NCBI GenBank assembly: GCA_018654745.1
Contig: JABILA010000141.1
Location: forward strand, 35,631 to 99,630
Length of the DNA: 64,000 nucleotides
Source of the DNA: Alphaproteobacteria bacterium
GTDB taxonomy: Bacteria; Pseudomonadota; Alphaproteobacteria; UBA2966
Direction of reading: 5' to 3'
The notes beneath the pieces were generated by a model that was not told the DNA's origin, searched no databases, and was given only the letters and a program-made list of their open reading frames with translations. Positions 8,615 through 17,768 of the stretch are shown here, piece after piece. Within the stretch, counting starts at the first letter, position 1, and each line of letters begins with the position of its first letter. The position numbers were made by a program, and so were the translations under genes.

Positions 8615-9370
8615 TTATTTTTTGTCGGGGAGCCTTGAGAATATGCGATCTATGAGGCCCATTGGCAGGGCTGAGATCAGCAGTATCAAACTGTACATTT
8701 GCCAGGGAAAGGCAATGCGCGCCTTGTTCCGCGAAAGGCCTCTGGCAATGATTCGAGCTGCCTTGTCGGCTGGCATCAGGAAAGGCATAGGGAATTTGTT
8801 TTTGTCTGTGATGCCACTTTTGATGAAACCGGGTATGACAACGCTGACACCAATGCCCTGGCCACGATAGAGACCTCGCAGGGCCTCACCATAGGCACGC
8901 ACAGCGGCTTTACTGGCGCTGTATCCAGGTGCTCCCGGCATGCCGATCAGGCCGGCAAGCGAGCTTATGATGGCGATTTGTCCTGATTTTCGGGCACGCA
9001 TGGCAGTCAGAGCCGGATGAACCGTATTCAGGACACCATCGATGTTGACGGCGAAGACTTTTCTTGTCGCGGCATCCAGTCCACCACTGGCACCGCCGGA
9101 TATACCCGCATTGGCAATTACCAGGTTGAGGGGCCGTTGGGAAGCAGCCTCGTCAATCCAGTTCGCCATGCCGGATTGATCCGTGACATCCACAACCCGG
9201 GTAACAACTTCTGCCCCGGATTTTCGGCAGGCATCTGCGACTTCGTTCAGCCGTATTTCATCACGTCCGCCCAAAATCAGCGTTGCACCAGCATTTGCAT
9301 AGTGAAGCGCCAATGCTTTGCCGACACCGGATGAGGCACCGGTTATCAGGATGTTCTTGAAATTCTTCAC
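8615..9370 (-). CDS. Short-chain dehydrogenase/reductase
   Basis: This is a classical SDR with the cofactor motif TGASSGVG, the NAG motif (IANAGISGG), Ser in ISSLAGLIG and the YSASK active site. I chose a GTG start at 9370 (V-K-N-F-K-N-I-L), because AAAGG is well spaced upstream and family members begin just before the first strand; upstream ATGs at 9409 or 9493 would add residues that do not fit. The C-terminal hydrophobic stretch (YSLILLISALPMG) may touch the membrane. Substrate is not predictable. It is convergent with the hydrolase gene and divergent from yicC. Confidence 0.85.
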   Translation of the reverse strand: MKNFKNILITGASSGVGKALALHYANAGATLILGGRDEIRLNEVADACRKSGAEVVTRVVDVTDQSGMANWIDEAASQRPLNLVIANAGISGGASGGLDAATRKVFAVNIDGVLNTVHPALTAMRARKSGQIAIISSLAGLIGMPGAPGYSASKAAVRAYGEALRGLYRGQGIGVSVVIPGFIKSGITDKNKFPMPFLMPADKAARIIARGLSRNKARIAFPWQMYSLILLISALPMGLIDRIFSRLPDKK

Positions 9371-9552
9371 CCGCGCTACCTTTGTTATATCTGGATTGCA
9401 GTGTTTCATATAACCAGACGTCGATACCGGATACAAAGGCACAAACGATTTTGCGTTGAGCGAAATCGCCCTGACTGTTGATCCGGCGGTCAATCACCTA
9501 TAGTAACGCAGCATATCTGGTTACCTGAATTTCAAGATTATCGGAGGGCGCA

Positions 9553-10443
9553 TTGCCTCTCAACAGCATGACGGGTTTTGCCCGCAGTGATGGTTATGAC
9601 GACACTGTTTCCTGGGTCTGGGAAGCCAAAAGCGTCAATGGACGTGGACTTGATATTCGCTCAAGGTTGCCAGGAGGCATGGACCAGGTCGACGCCCAGG
9701 CACGTGCGCGGATCACATCCCGCTTCTCCCGTGGCAGTATCAACCTGAATTTGCAGACACAACGCAAATCTGGCGACACGGAATATGCGGTAAATCGTCA
9801 ATTGCTGGAGCAATTGATGGATGTTGCCGCAGAATATGTGGATCGACCAGGCGTAGAAGCCGCCCGTATTGACGGGCTGTTTTCTGTGCGTGGTGTGGTC
9901 GAGGCCCGTGAGCAGGAAAACGAAGATAAATCCGTCACGGAAGACCGTTTTGCGAAAATGCTTCTGGATCTGGATGTAGTGCTGCAATCGCTGGAGATTT
10001 CCCGCCAGGAAGAAGGGGCGAGGATTGGCGGCGTGCTGAACCAGCAGATCGACGAGATTGAAGAATTAAGCAAAGCCGCGCGGGTTTCTGCGGCCGCCCA
10101 GCCAGAGGCCATCCGGGCACGTCTGGCGGAACAGGTTGCTGAAATTCTGGATGCGGGTCTGGAAGCTGATCCTGACCGGATCATTCAGGAAGCCGCGGTG
10201 CTGGCGGTTAAAAGTGACATCCGGGAAGAAATTGACCGGCTTGACGCCCACATTTCTGCGGCCAGAGACCTGCTGAAACAGGGCGGCGTTGTTGGACGCA
10301 GACTTGATTTTCTGGCTCAGGAGTTTAATCGTGAGGCCAATACGCTGTGTTCCAAGGCGCCGGACAATGAATTAACACAAATTGGCCTGGATCTTAAAAC
10401 AGTGATCGACCGTCTGCGCGAACAAGTGCAGAATATTGAGTAA
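9553..10443 (+). CDS. yicC: YicC family endoribonuclease
   Basis: The 296-residue protein has the YicC N-terminal domain (starting NSMTGFARSDG) and the C-terminal DUF1732 domain (VKSDIREEIDRLDAH, then the conserved end with RRLDFLAQEFNREANTLCSK). YicC proteins are endoribonucleases that act in RNA turnover. The start appears to be TTG at 9553 with GGAGGG ahead; an ATG at 9568 is an alternative. It lies 25 nt before gmk, a pairing conserved across proteobacteria. Confidence 0.92.
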   Translation: MPLNSMTGFARSDGYDDTVSWVWEAKSVNGRGLDIRSRLPGGMDQVDAQARARITSRFSRGSINLNLQTQRKSGDTEYAVNRQLLEQLMDVAAEYVDRPGVEAARIDGLFSVRGVVEAREQENEDKSVTEDRFAKMLLDLDVVLQSLEISRQEEGARIGGVLNQQIDEIEELSKAARVSAAAQPEAIRARLAEQVAEILDAGLEADPDRIIQEAAVLAVKSDIREEIDRLDAHISAARDLLKQGGVVGRRLDFLAQEFNREANTLCSKAPDNELTQIGLDLKTVIDRLREQVQNIE

Positions 10444-10468
10444 TCTATTTGGTGACGGAACGTATTAA

Positions 10469-11107
10469 ATGACAACCAGCGACATTGGCCGACGCGGTCT
10501 CATGCTTGTACTGTCTTCTCCTTCGGGTGCAGGCAAGACGTCCATCGCCCGCCATCTGCTGGATGATGAAGCCAATATTGTGATGTCGGTTTCCGCCACG
10601 ACGCGACCCAGCCGCAAGGGCGAGGTTGAAGGTGTCGATTACTTCTTTACCGACAAAATTGAATTCAACATGATGGTCAATCGCAATGAAATGCTTGAGC
10701 ATGCAAAAGTCTTTGATCACTACTATGGCACACCGTCTGGTCCGGTAAACGAAGCACTGGAAAGTGGGTGTGATGTTCTGTTTGATATCGACTGGCAGGG
10801 CACCCAACAGCTGGCCCAGAGCGCCCGGGATGACCTGGTCAGTGTCTTCGTGCTGCCGCCTTCGACTAGCGAACTGGAACGCAGGTTGAGGGCGCGTGCG
10901 CTGGATCCTGTCGACGTTGTTGAAAAACGAATGGCCCAGGCCGCTGACGAAATGAGCCACTGGGCGGAATATGATTATATCATCGTGAACGATGATTTTG
11001 ACCGCAGTGTCGCCAGTATCCGCGCCATATTGCGGGCAGAGCGGTTACGTCGTGAGCGCAGTACAGGCCTTGTTGATTTTGTAAAACGACTGCGCTCAGA
11101 GTCCTGA
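10469..11107 (+). CDS. gmk: Guanylate kinase
   Basis: Gmk phosphorylates GMP to GDP in the cytoplasm. The 212-residue protein has the P-loop SSPSGAGKTS, the GMP-binding stretch beginning SATTRPSRKGEVEGVDY and FDIDWQGTQQL. Length is normal. It follows yicC in an apparent two-gene operon and is convergent with rsmA, with only 32 nt between the stop codons. Confidence 0.97.
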   Translation: MTTSDIGRRGLMLVLSSPSGAGKTSIARHLLDDEANIVMSVSATTRPSRKGEVEGVDYFFTDKIEFNMMVNRNEMLEHAKVFDHYYGTPSGPVNEALESGCDVLFDIDWQGTQQLAQSARDDLVSVFVLPPSTSELERRLRARALDPVDVVEKRMAQAADEMSHWAEYDYIIVNDDFDRSVASIRAILRAERLRRERSTGLVDFVKRLRSES

Positions 11108-11139
11108 AACCCGTTCGATTCATATCGGATAGGTCGGGT

Positions 11140-11970
11140 TCAGGGAGCCATCTTTACCAGCGTTCGGGCCAGTGAACACCAACCCTCTACATCTATTCTT
11201 TCAGCGCGATCCGTAGGCTCAACGCCAGCGGCAGTACACAAGGCCTCTGCATCGACACCGAGTGTCTTCAGGCTTGAACGCAGCATCTTCCGGCGTTGGC
11301 CAAAACCGGCGCGGGTAACAGCTTCCAGTACTTTTGGATCAGCCTCGGCCAGCGGGGTTTTTCGAGGCTGGAAACCAATGACGCTGGACCAGACTTTTGG
11401 TGGTGGCACAAAGGCATTGCGATCCACACCAAACATTTTTTCTACATAACACAGGCGCTGGGCCAGCACAGAAAGCCGGCCATAGTTTTTTTCACCGGGA
11501 CTGGCAGTCAGGCGGTCACCGACTTCGCGCTGAAACATCAAGGTCAGGCCTTCAAACCGGTCAAGGTTTTCCAGCCATTGAACAAGCAACGCTGTGCCTA
11601 TGTTGTAGGGCAGGTTGGCGACGATCTTGACGGGCCCATCCGGCAGGATGGACAGATCAAGCTTCATGGCATCTCCTTCGATCACCTCAAGTCTGCCCGG
11701 ATAAGCCGCCTGAACATCTTTCAGTGCTTCAATGCTGCGCCTGTCGCGTTCAATGGCGATGACTTTTCCGGCACCATTGTCCAACAAGGCACGGGTCAAC
11801 CCACCAGGGCCAGGTCCAATTTCCAGCACAGTGCAATGTTCAAGGTTCCCGGCGCTGCGGGCAATCCGACCTGTCAGATTAAGGTCAAACAGGAAGTTCT
11901 GACCCAGGCTCTTTTTTGCTGCAAGACCATACTTTGAGATAACCTCACGTAAGGGGGGCAGCTCAGTCAT
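11140..11970 (-). CDS. rsmA: 16S rRNA (A1518/A1519) dimethyltransferase
   Basis: RsmA (KsgA) dimethylates two adjacent adenosines near the 3' end of 16S rRNA during 30S maturation. The 276-residue protein shows SLGQNFLFD, the SAM-binding EIGPGPGGLT and the catalytic NLPY motif (ANLPYNIG). It overlaps the end of pdxA by 8 bp, so it is the last gene of the lptF-to-rsmA operon. Confidence 0.96.
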   Translation of the reverse strand: MTELPPLREVISKYGLAAKKSLGQNFLFDLNLTGRIARSAGNLEHCTVLEIGPGPGGLTRALLDNGAGKVIAIERDRRSIEALKDVQAAYPGRLEVIEGDAMKLDLSILPDGPVKIVANLPYNIGTALLVQWLENLDRFEGLTLMFQREVGDRLTASPGEKNYGRLSVLAQRLCYVEKMFGVDRNAFVPPPKVWSSVIGFQPRKTPLAEADPKVLEAVTRAGFGQRRKMLRSSLKTLGVDAEALCTAAGVEPTDRAERIDVEGWCSLARTLVKMAP

Positions 11971-12997
11971 TCTGTAGGTGGGCCTTGTTGCCAGCCATGT
12001 CCGTCGCCATTTTCAGGGCCGCTGCAAGACTGTTGGGGCTGGCGTTACCGCTGCCTGCTATGTTGTATGCCGTGCCGTGATCCGGAGAGGTGCGGATGAA
12101 TGGCAGACCCAGGGTGACATTCACACCCTTGTCAAAGTCGATGGTTTTGATCGGGATCAGGGCCTGATCATGATACATGCACAAGGCGACATCGTAGGAC
12201 AAACGCGCCGTCGCATGGAACATGGTATCCGCAGACAGGGGGCCGAGGCAGTTGATGCCCTGGCCGCCCAGAATTTCGATTGCAGGCTGGATAATTTCAA
12301 TTTCCTCCTGACCCATATTACCACTTTCTCCGGCGTGGGGATTTAATCCCGCCAAAGCCAGGCGTGGTTCTGTCAGGCCAAAATTTTCTTTCAGGTCAGC
12401 TGCGCAGATTTTGGCGGTCTTAACAATCAGGTCTGTCGTCAGATCATCGATTGCCTGGCGCAAGGATGTATGGATCGTTATCGGCACGACCCTGATTTCT
12501 GCACACGCCAGCATCATCACAGGATGAACACTGGTGCCTGTATAGTCAGCGGCACGGGCTGCAAGGTATTCCGTATGGCCCGGATGTGTGAAACCCGCTG
12601 CGTAAAGACTGGCCTTGTGAATGGGGTTTGTGACAACGGCGGAAACCTGATCCTGTAACGCGAAGTCGACAGCGCGATCCAGTGATTCAATCACGAACGG
12701 GGCGGCGGCAGAGTCAGATTGTCCGGGTACCGCTTTGACTTCAGCAGACAGTGGCATAACCGGCAAGGCGTGTTCGAAAATCGATGCAGCTTCATCCGGT
12801 GTCTTGATGGTCTGAACTTTGACATTGAGGCCCAGCGTTCGCGCGAGGCTGCCCAGGCGGTCCGGGTCATCAAGGATAAAGAATGGTTTGAGTCCCAGGG
12901 CATGCCTCTGGGTCCAGCACATCAAGGTGACGTCACCACCTATTCCAGCCGGATCACCCATGGTGACGGCTGTTGGCATAACCGGGGAATGTGGCAT
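11963..12997 (-). CDS. pdxA: 4-hydroxythreonine-4-phosphate dehydrogenase
   Basis: PdxA oxidises 4-phosphohydroxy-L-threonine in pyridoxal phosphate synthesis. Visible family motifs are TMGDPAGIG near the N-terminus, HPGHTEYLA, NPHAGESG and MYHDQALIPIK, which include the metal-binding histidines. At 344 residues the length is normal. It starts 7 nt after the surA stop and overlaps rsmA by 8 bp. Confidence 0.96.
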   Translation of the reverse strand: MPHSPVMPTAVTMGDPAGIGGDVTLMCWTQRHALGLKPFFILDDPDRLGSLARTLGLNVKVQTIKTPDEAASIFEHALPVMPLSAEVKAVPGQSDSAAAPFVIESLDRAVDFALQDQVSAVVTNPIHKASLYAAGFTHPGHTEYLAARAADYTGTSVHPVMMLACAEIRVVPITIHTSLRQAIDDLTTDLIVKTAKICAADLKENFGLTEPRLALAGLNPHAGESGNMGQEEIEIIQPAIEILGGQGINCLGPLSADTMFHATARLSYDVALCMYHDQALIPIKTIDFDKGVNVTLGLPFIRTSPDHGTAYNIAGSGNASPNSLAAALKMATDMAGNKAHLQND

Positions 12998-13004
12998 TGT
13001 GCGA

Positions 13005-14285
13005 TCAGCGCAGATCGATGACGGCAGTTCGGCGCAAATCTCGCATGTAACGGCGGGCCATCATGCCAAGTCGCTGTTCACCCAGGCTTTGGGAAATCGC
13101 TTCTTCGGTCGGTCGGTAGGCTTCTGCATCCACACGTTCACACACCATCAGGACATGAAAACCCTGGTCCGTCCGGATTGGCGAGCTGGCCTGACCAATC
13201 TGGAGCTGGCCAACAATGTTGCGAAACTTCTCTGGCAAGTCGCTGATCTTCAGGGTGCCGAGGCTGCCACTGCCAGGTGTTTTGACTTCCTTGGCAACAC
13301 GATCAACGTCATCGCAGTTGCGAAGTGAAGTCGCATGGGACCGTGCCGTTTCCAGGCCATTCTGAACGGCATCCCGGGGCGCATTTTTGGCCAAAGGCAC
13401 AGCAATTTGTTTCAGGGTTACCTTGGCATCCATGGGGTCAGCGACACCGACCCTGCGGACACTCCTCAGAAACAGAATATAGTACCCTTCGGGCGTGCGG
13501 ACAGCTTCTGTGACCTGACCCGGTTTGACTTTGGCCAGGGCTTCTTCCAGTTCAGGCGCAAATTGCCCCTCCAGTATCCAGCCGACAACACCGCCATTGG
13601 AGGCTGTATTACTTTGACTGAACTGTCGGGCTATCGCTGTAAACGGAGCACCTTTTTTCATTTGACCAATCAGGCGTTGCGCCGTTCGGGCAACTTCTGC
13701 TTCCTGGCGGGGTGTATCGACGGGCAAAAATATTTCAGCGATCTGACGTTCCTGTAATCCTTCTGCCTTGGCAAAGCGGGCAAAAACCTCTGCGACTTCC
13801 TCATCGCTGATCTGGATTTTCGGGTTCACCTTGCGTCGCAATACGTTGCTCCAGGCAATTTCACTGCGCATTTGAGCGATAACGGCTATTTCTGGCAGAC
13901 CACGCTCCCGCATAAAATTTGAAAAAGTGCCCGTCTGCAACTTGTTCTGAACTTCGATTTGACGCTTGGCGCGCTCAATTTCGGCAGAGCTAACAGTGAC
14001 GTTCAGCCTTTTTGCTTCCTGTAGCTGCAGTTTTTCGTTAATCAAGGTGCGCAGAACCTGGGCCTTGTTACGTCTGAGAGCGTCCGGCGTAATCTTGATG
14101 CCAGCGGATGACAGCACAATATTCTGGCGTAGTCTGACATCATAAGCCGACACAATTTCGTCGTTCACAACAGCTGCGATACTGACAACCTGAGCCGACG
14201 GGGAACTTGTGATGCCGACAAGCATCGCCGTCAGGGCTGCAAGGGTAGCCAAACAGGGCACTACTGAAAAAAGCCGTAAGCTCAC
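13005..14285 (-). CDS. surA: Periplasmic chaperone and peptidyl-prolyl isomerase SurA
   Basis: SurA escorts outer-membrane proteins through the periplasm. The 426-residue protein has a signal peptide (about 1-31, ending SPSAQ), a SurA N-terminal domain with VNDEIVSAYDV, a parvulin domain (about 155-275, with GGVVGWILEGQF and YYILFLRS) and a degenerate second parvulin domain. It sits after lptD, one of its known client genes. The 229 nt between lptD and surA hold no convincing gene. Confidence 0.93.
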   Translation of the reverse strand: MSLRLFSVVPCLATLAALTAMLVGITSSPSAQVVSIAAVVNDEIVSAYDVRLRQNIVLSSAGIKITPDALRRNKAQVLRTLINEKLQLQEAKRLNVTVSSAEIERAKRQIEVQNKLQTGTFSNFMRERGLPEIAVIAQMRSEIAWSNVLRRKVNPKIQISDEEVAEVFARFAKAEGLQERQIAEIFLPVDTPRQEAEVARTAQRLIGQMKKGAPFTAIARQFSQSNTASNGGVVGWILEGQFAPELEEALAKVKPGQVTEAVRTPEGYYILFLRSVRRVGVADPMDAKVTLKQIAVPLAKNAPRDAVQNGLETARSHATSLRNCDDVDRVAKEVKTPGSGSLGTLKISDLPEKFRNIVGQLQIGQASSPIRTDQGFHVLMVCERVDAEAYRPTEEAISQSLGEQRLGMMARRYMRDLRRTAVIDLR

Positions 14286-14514
14286 GCTGTCAAAACTCCA
14301 CTATTCTGCGGGACTTGTTCGATTCTGGTTGCCAATTTACGTCAGGATGTCAGTTAGGGCAATTCCGGTTTGAGCGGATTTGCTTGTGCTTCGTTTTTTG
14401 GCGCACACCGTGAATTTGAAGCAACGCTGCGTTTTCGTGAAACCCGGAAAGGCTCTAGCCACAAGGGCAGCAACGTTTTCCTCTGGCAAGCAGATCCAGG
14501 ATTGTACTTCACGG

Positions 14515-16674
14515 TCAACCAAGGTGTTTCAGGCTGACCTTGAAATAGAATGTTGACGCGGGTCTAATGTCACGGTCCACCGTGAAGGTACGGTCATACT
14601 GCGAGCTGAAAACAACGCATTCATCTTCATATGTCAGGCCGAGGCCGTGGTTAATTGAACCGCCATCTGCGGTCAAATCTCGCCGGGAATGCGCGGAGGC
14701 TGACCAGAATTTGGTGAGTTCAGCCTTGCCTGAAAATCTGATTTCCTCGCGACTGGACAGGCCGTTTTCTGCCAGTTCCTGACTCAATGACAGATAACCT
14801 ACGTTAAACCGGTATGCGTCAGGTCCCAGTGACAGGTCGAATTCATTGCGCCGGATGGTGAAACTGTCGCGGTCCAGCCGTAGTCGGTGGACATAATCGA
14901 GATATTTGGAAGGTGACACAAGCAAGCGACCGACATAATCAGAGCGCTGGTCTTCCAGACCCGTTCTGTCACCAAAGGTACTGTCCGCCTTGAAACGCCA
15001 GGTCTGCCCAAGCATGGCTGTCGTGTAGCCGCCACTGGCACCATAGACGCTTGTTCTGATACCAAAATTGGCGCGGGGACCGCCTTCCCATTTATCTATG
15101 CCCGGAAACCGGTTTTTGCTCAGCAAATTAGTGTCGTCAAATTCAAAGCTGAGCGAATCTTCATTCGGGATACCTGTTGGATTGCCGCCATAAGGTGAAA
15201 TGATGGCCATGGCGACGGGCTCAATAACCTGCCGAACCGAACCATCCTGTCGAACAAAGGGTAGACGCCAGTCAACCGCGGCCTGGGTTAACATGCGACT
15301 GCGAAAGCCGTCTTTGGTTGTTCCAGGGTTCGAAGGATCCGGCATGCTGGTGACATGGTAGCCGTCACCGCGTACCAGCGCGCTGAAGTTGATGATGGAG
15401 CCGCCATCCGTAATAACCGGGCGTTGCCAGCTGCTGGTCATGGATAGTCTGCGTGTATCCTGGCCGTCACTGCGATACAGGGACAAGACGTTTGCGTCGA
15501 AAGCAAAGCGGTCGCCGCTTTCGTTTGGTTGACCACGCCAGTTATATTCCAGCGACGGCAGGACGATGGGCGTATCGCCAGGATCATCCGATTCTCGCAA
15601 GCCCTGGAAGGCGTAGGCATTTGCCGAGGCATAATGTGGGCCGTTGAAGCCTTCAATATACAGATTGCTGGTCAGGTTATCCGTTGAACTGATATCGTAA
15701 CGGCGCAAATAAGTATCATCCAGGGTCCGTCTGGCGTTGACGCCCCAGCGCCAAACCGGATCAAGCTGAAATTCACCCTCAATATATGTGTGTCCACGAA
15801 ATATCTTCCGACCGGTTGTGGAATTGTTGGAATCACGTTCATCCGCACGCGTGATGCTGGCATCCACATCCCATTCGCCGGTCGCTGTTTTTTCACGATA
15901 TTCTGCCGCCAGAATCAAGCCTTCTTTCGTCGTAACTGTCGGTGTGATTGTCGCGTCGCGGTGTTCGGACAGGCGAATGTAGTAGGGTAAGTCGATACGT
16001 CCGCCGAGGTCAGTTGAGGACCCGTAGCGCGGTGCCAATATGCCGGTTTTGGCTTTGACCGTCGGATCCGGGTGGGAGAAAAAAGGAGTGTATAAAATGG
16101 GCACACCGTATACTTCAAGAAACGCATCCTTGTAGTCGATCCGTTTTGCGGCCTGGTTATGTACAACCTCAATTGCCTTGATTTGCCAGAGAGGTGCCCG
16201 ATCAGGATTTTTGGGGCAAAGATTACAGGCTGAGTAAACAGCCCGTGACATTACTGTCTTGTTGCCATTCTGGCGCACTGCAGACGCCGCAGCAAATCTG
16301 GATTTATCCGTCAGGAGTAGCCGCAGGCTTTTGACAAAACCTGTTTTAAGACCTTCTTCCAGTTCTGCATAATCGACAAACAGGACTTCACCCGTGGGCT
16401 CCATTATGGCGACATTGCCGGATGCCGAGACGACTTCGGTGCGCTGATTATAAGAAACGGCATCTGCCCTGAGGATACGATCCCCGCTGGCGATTTCCAC
16501 ATTGCCTGTCGCCTGGACAATACCAAGCTCCTGATCATGGGACATCGCATCAGCGGAAAACAGAACGTCGTCCTGTTTATTTGCTGATTGAGCCAGTACT
16601 GGATTACCGGTTTGGGCCAGCACAAGTATTGTCCACAAGGCAAACCGGGAGAGGCGTCGTTTCAGGATCCGCAT
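14515..16674 (-). CDS. lptD: LPS-assembly protein LptD
   Basis: LptD is the outer-membrane barrel that inserts lipopolysaccharide into the outer leaflet. The 719-residue protein has a signal peptide (about 1-29, ending VLAQ), an OstA/LptA-like jellyroll domain (about 35-130), and a long C-terminal beta-barrel ending in an aromatic-rich strand. I count only three cysteines (CNLC and one in DECVVF); the Escherichia coli protein uses four in two disulfides, so disulfide control must differ. It starts at 16674, overlapping the last base of the lptG stop. Confidence 0.95.
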   Translation of the reverse strand: MRILKRRLSRFALWTILVLAQTGNPVLAQSANKQDDVLFSADAMSHDQELGIVQATGNVEIASGDRILRADAVSYNQRTEVVSASGNVAIMEPTGEVLFVDYAELEEGLKTGFVKSLRLLLTDKSRFAAASAVRQNGNKTVMSRAVYSACNLCPKNPDRAPLWQIKAIEVVHNQAAKRIDYKDAFLEVYGVPILYTPFFSHPDPTVKAKTGILAPRYGSSTDLGGRIDLPYYIRLSEHRDATITPTVTTKEGLILAAEYREKTATGEWDVDASITRADERDSNNSTTGRKIFRGHTYIEGEFQLDPVWRWGVNARRTLDDTYLRRYDISSTDNLTSNLYIEGFNGPHYASANAYAFQGLRESDDPGDTPIVLPSLEYNWRGQPNESGDRFAFDANVLSLYRSDGQDTRRLSMTSSWQRPVITDGGSIINFSALVRGDGYHVTSMPDPSNPGTTKDGFRSRMLTQAAVDWRLPFVRQDGSVRQVIEPVAMAIISPYGGNPTGIPNEDSLSFEFDDTNLLSKNRFPGIDKWEGGPRANFGIRTSVYGASGGYTTAMLGQTWRFKADSTFGDRTGLEDQRSDYVGRLLVSPSKYLDYVHRLRLDRDSFTIRRNEFDLSLGPDAYRFNVGYLSLSQELAENGLSSREEIRFSGKAELTKFWSASAHSRRDLTADGGSINHGLGLTYEDECVVFSSQYDRTFTVDRDIRPASTFYFKVSLKHLG

Positions 16675-17768
16675 CAGCCGTCCTCAAGGTGCAGCAAGGT
16701 GGCCAGCCCCAGCAATGTACTGGTCAAGGCCGGGGCCCAGGCCGCCAGTATGACGGGAATGCCACCCGACATGCCCAATGCCAGCGAGACATCGGTCAGA
16801 AAATAAAGCAGGAAACCGGCACCGACGCCGCCAGCCATCAACAGACCAATGCCGCCGCTACGCGTAAGACGGAGGGAAAAACTTGCGGCCAGAAGCACCA
16901 TGGCAAACAACAGCAAGGGAGCCGCCAGCAGTGAATGCCAATGCAGGCGGTGGCGCAAGGCCGAAAAGCCTGCCGCTTCCAGGGTGTTGATGAAATCAGG
17001 CAAGTCCCAGAACGACATGGTATCCGGCGAAGCAAAACTGTCCTGGATTTGCTCAAGGGTCAGGGTCGTTTTCAGACGCCAGCTTTTGTGTCTGATGGCT
17101 GTTTCGTTTGGCGCTGTGACCAGAGCATCATTCAGGCGCCAATATCCTGGCTCCAGAACGGCTGATTTGGCATCAATGCGGCCGGTAAATCGATCCTTGC
17201 CGCTATACAAAAAGATAATAACGTTTTCAAGTTCCGTGCCTTCGCCGGTCACGCGTAAGGCATGGATAACCGATTGCCCTCCGGCATCCGCCTGGCGCAG
17301 CCAAAGACCAGAAGCGGAAACAGCTAGGGAACTTGCCCGGCCACGGAAATGTTCTGCTTCAAGTTGTTCAAAGCGCGACATGGTGGCGGAGACAAGGGGA
17401 TTGAAAATCGTCACCATCAGACCGCCACCGATGAAGGCGATTGCCACGGCTGGCAACATAAACTGCCAAACCGATATTCCGGCGGAACGCGCCACCACCA
17501 ACTGGTGCGTGCGGGTCAGGCGGACAAATGCCAGCATGCAGCCAAACAAGGCAGAAAAAGGGGCTACTTTTTGCGCCATATAGGGCAGTTTGAGCAAAGC
17601 CAGTTCAATCGTCAGCCAGATTGTTACGGTGTCCTTGTTCCAGGCGCGTCGCATCAATTCAACCAGGTCACCAATGAAGATCAAGCCTAGCAGAACGGCA
17701 AATATCAGCCCGATATCAAGCAAAAACCGCTTGGCAATATAAAACGACAGGACCGGAGATATCCTCAT
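16674..17768 (-). CDS. lptG: LPS export permease LptG
   Basis: LptG is one of the two inner-membrane permeases of the LptB2FGC exporter, which lifts LPS from the inner membrane. The 364-residue protein has the YjgP/YjgQ layout: three N-terminal helices, a periplasmic jellyroll and three C-terminal helices. It overlaps lptF by 4 bp at its start and lptD by one base at its end, so the three are translationally coupled. Confidence 0.94.
   Translation of the reverse strand: MRISPVLSFYIAKRFLLDIGLIFAVLLGLIFIGDLVELMRRAWNKDTVTIWLTIELALLKLPYMAQKVAPFSALFGCMLAFVRLTRTHQLVVARSAGISVWQFMLPAVAIAFIGGGLMVTIFNPLVSATMSRFEQLEAEHFRGRASSLAVSASGLWLRQADAGGQSVIHALRVTGEGTELENVIIFLYSGKDRFTGRIDAKSAVLEPGYWRLNDALVTAPNETAIRHKSWRLKTTLTLEQIQDSFASPDTMSFWDLPDFINTLEAAGFSALRHRLHWHSLLAAPLLLFAMVLLAASFSLRLTRSGGIGLLMAGGVGAGFLLYFLTDVSLALGMSGGIPVILAAWAPALTSTLLGLATLLHLEDG

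Noticed and set aside
14337..14522. 61-codon ORF between lptD and surA
   Set aside because: It is short, overlaps the end of lptD, has no ribosome binding site and no recognisable feature. The gap is better left without a gene.
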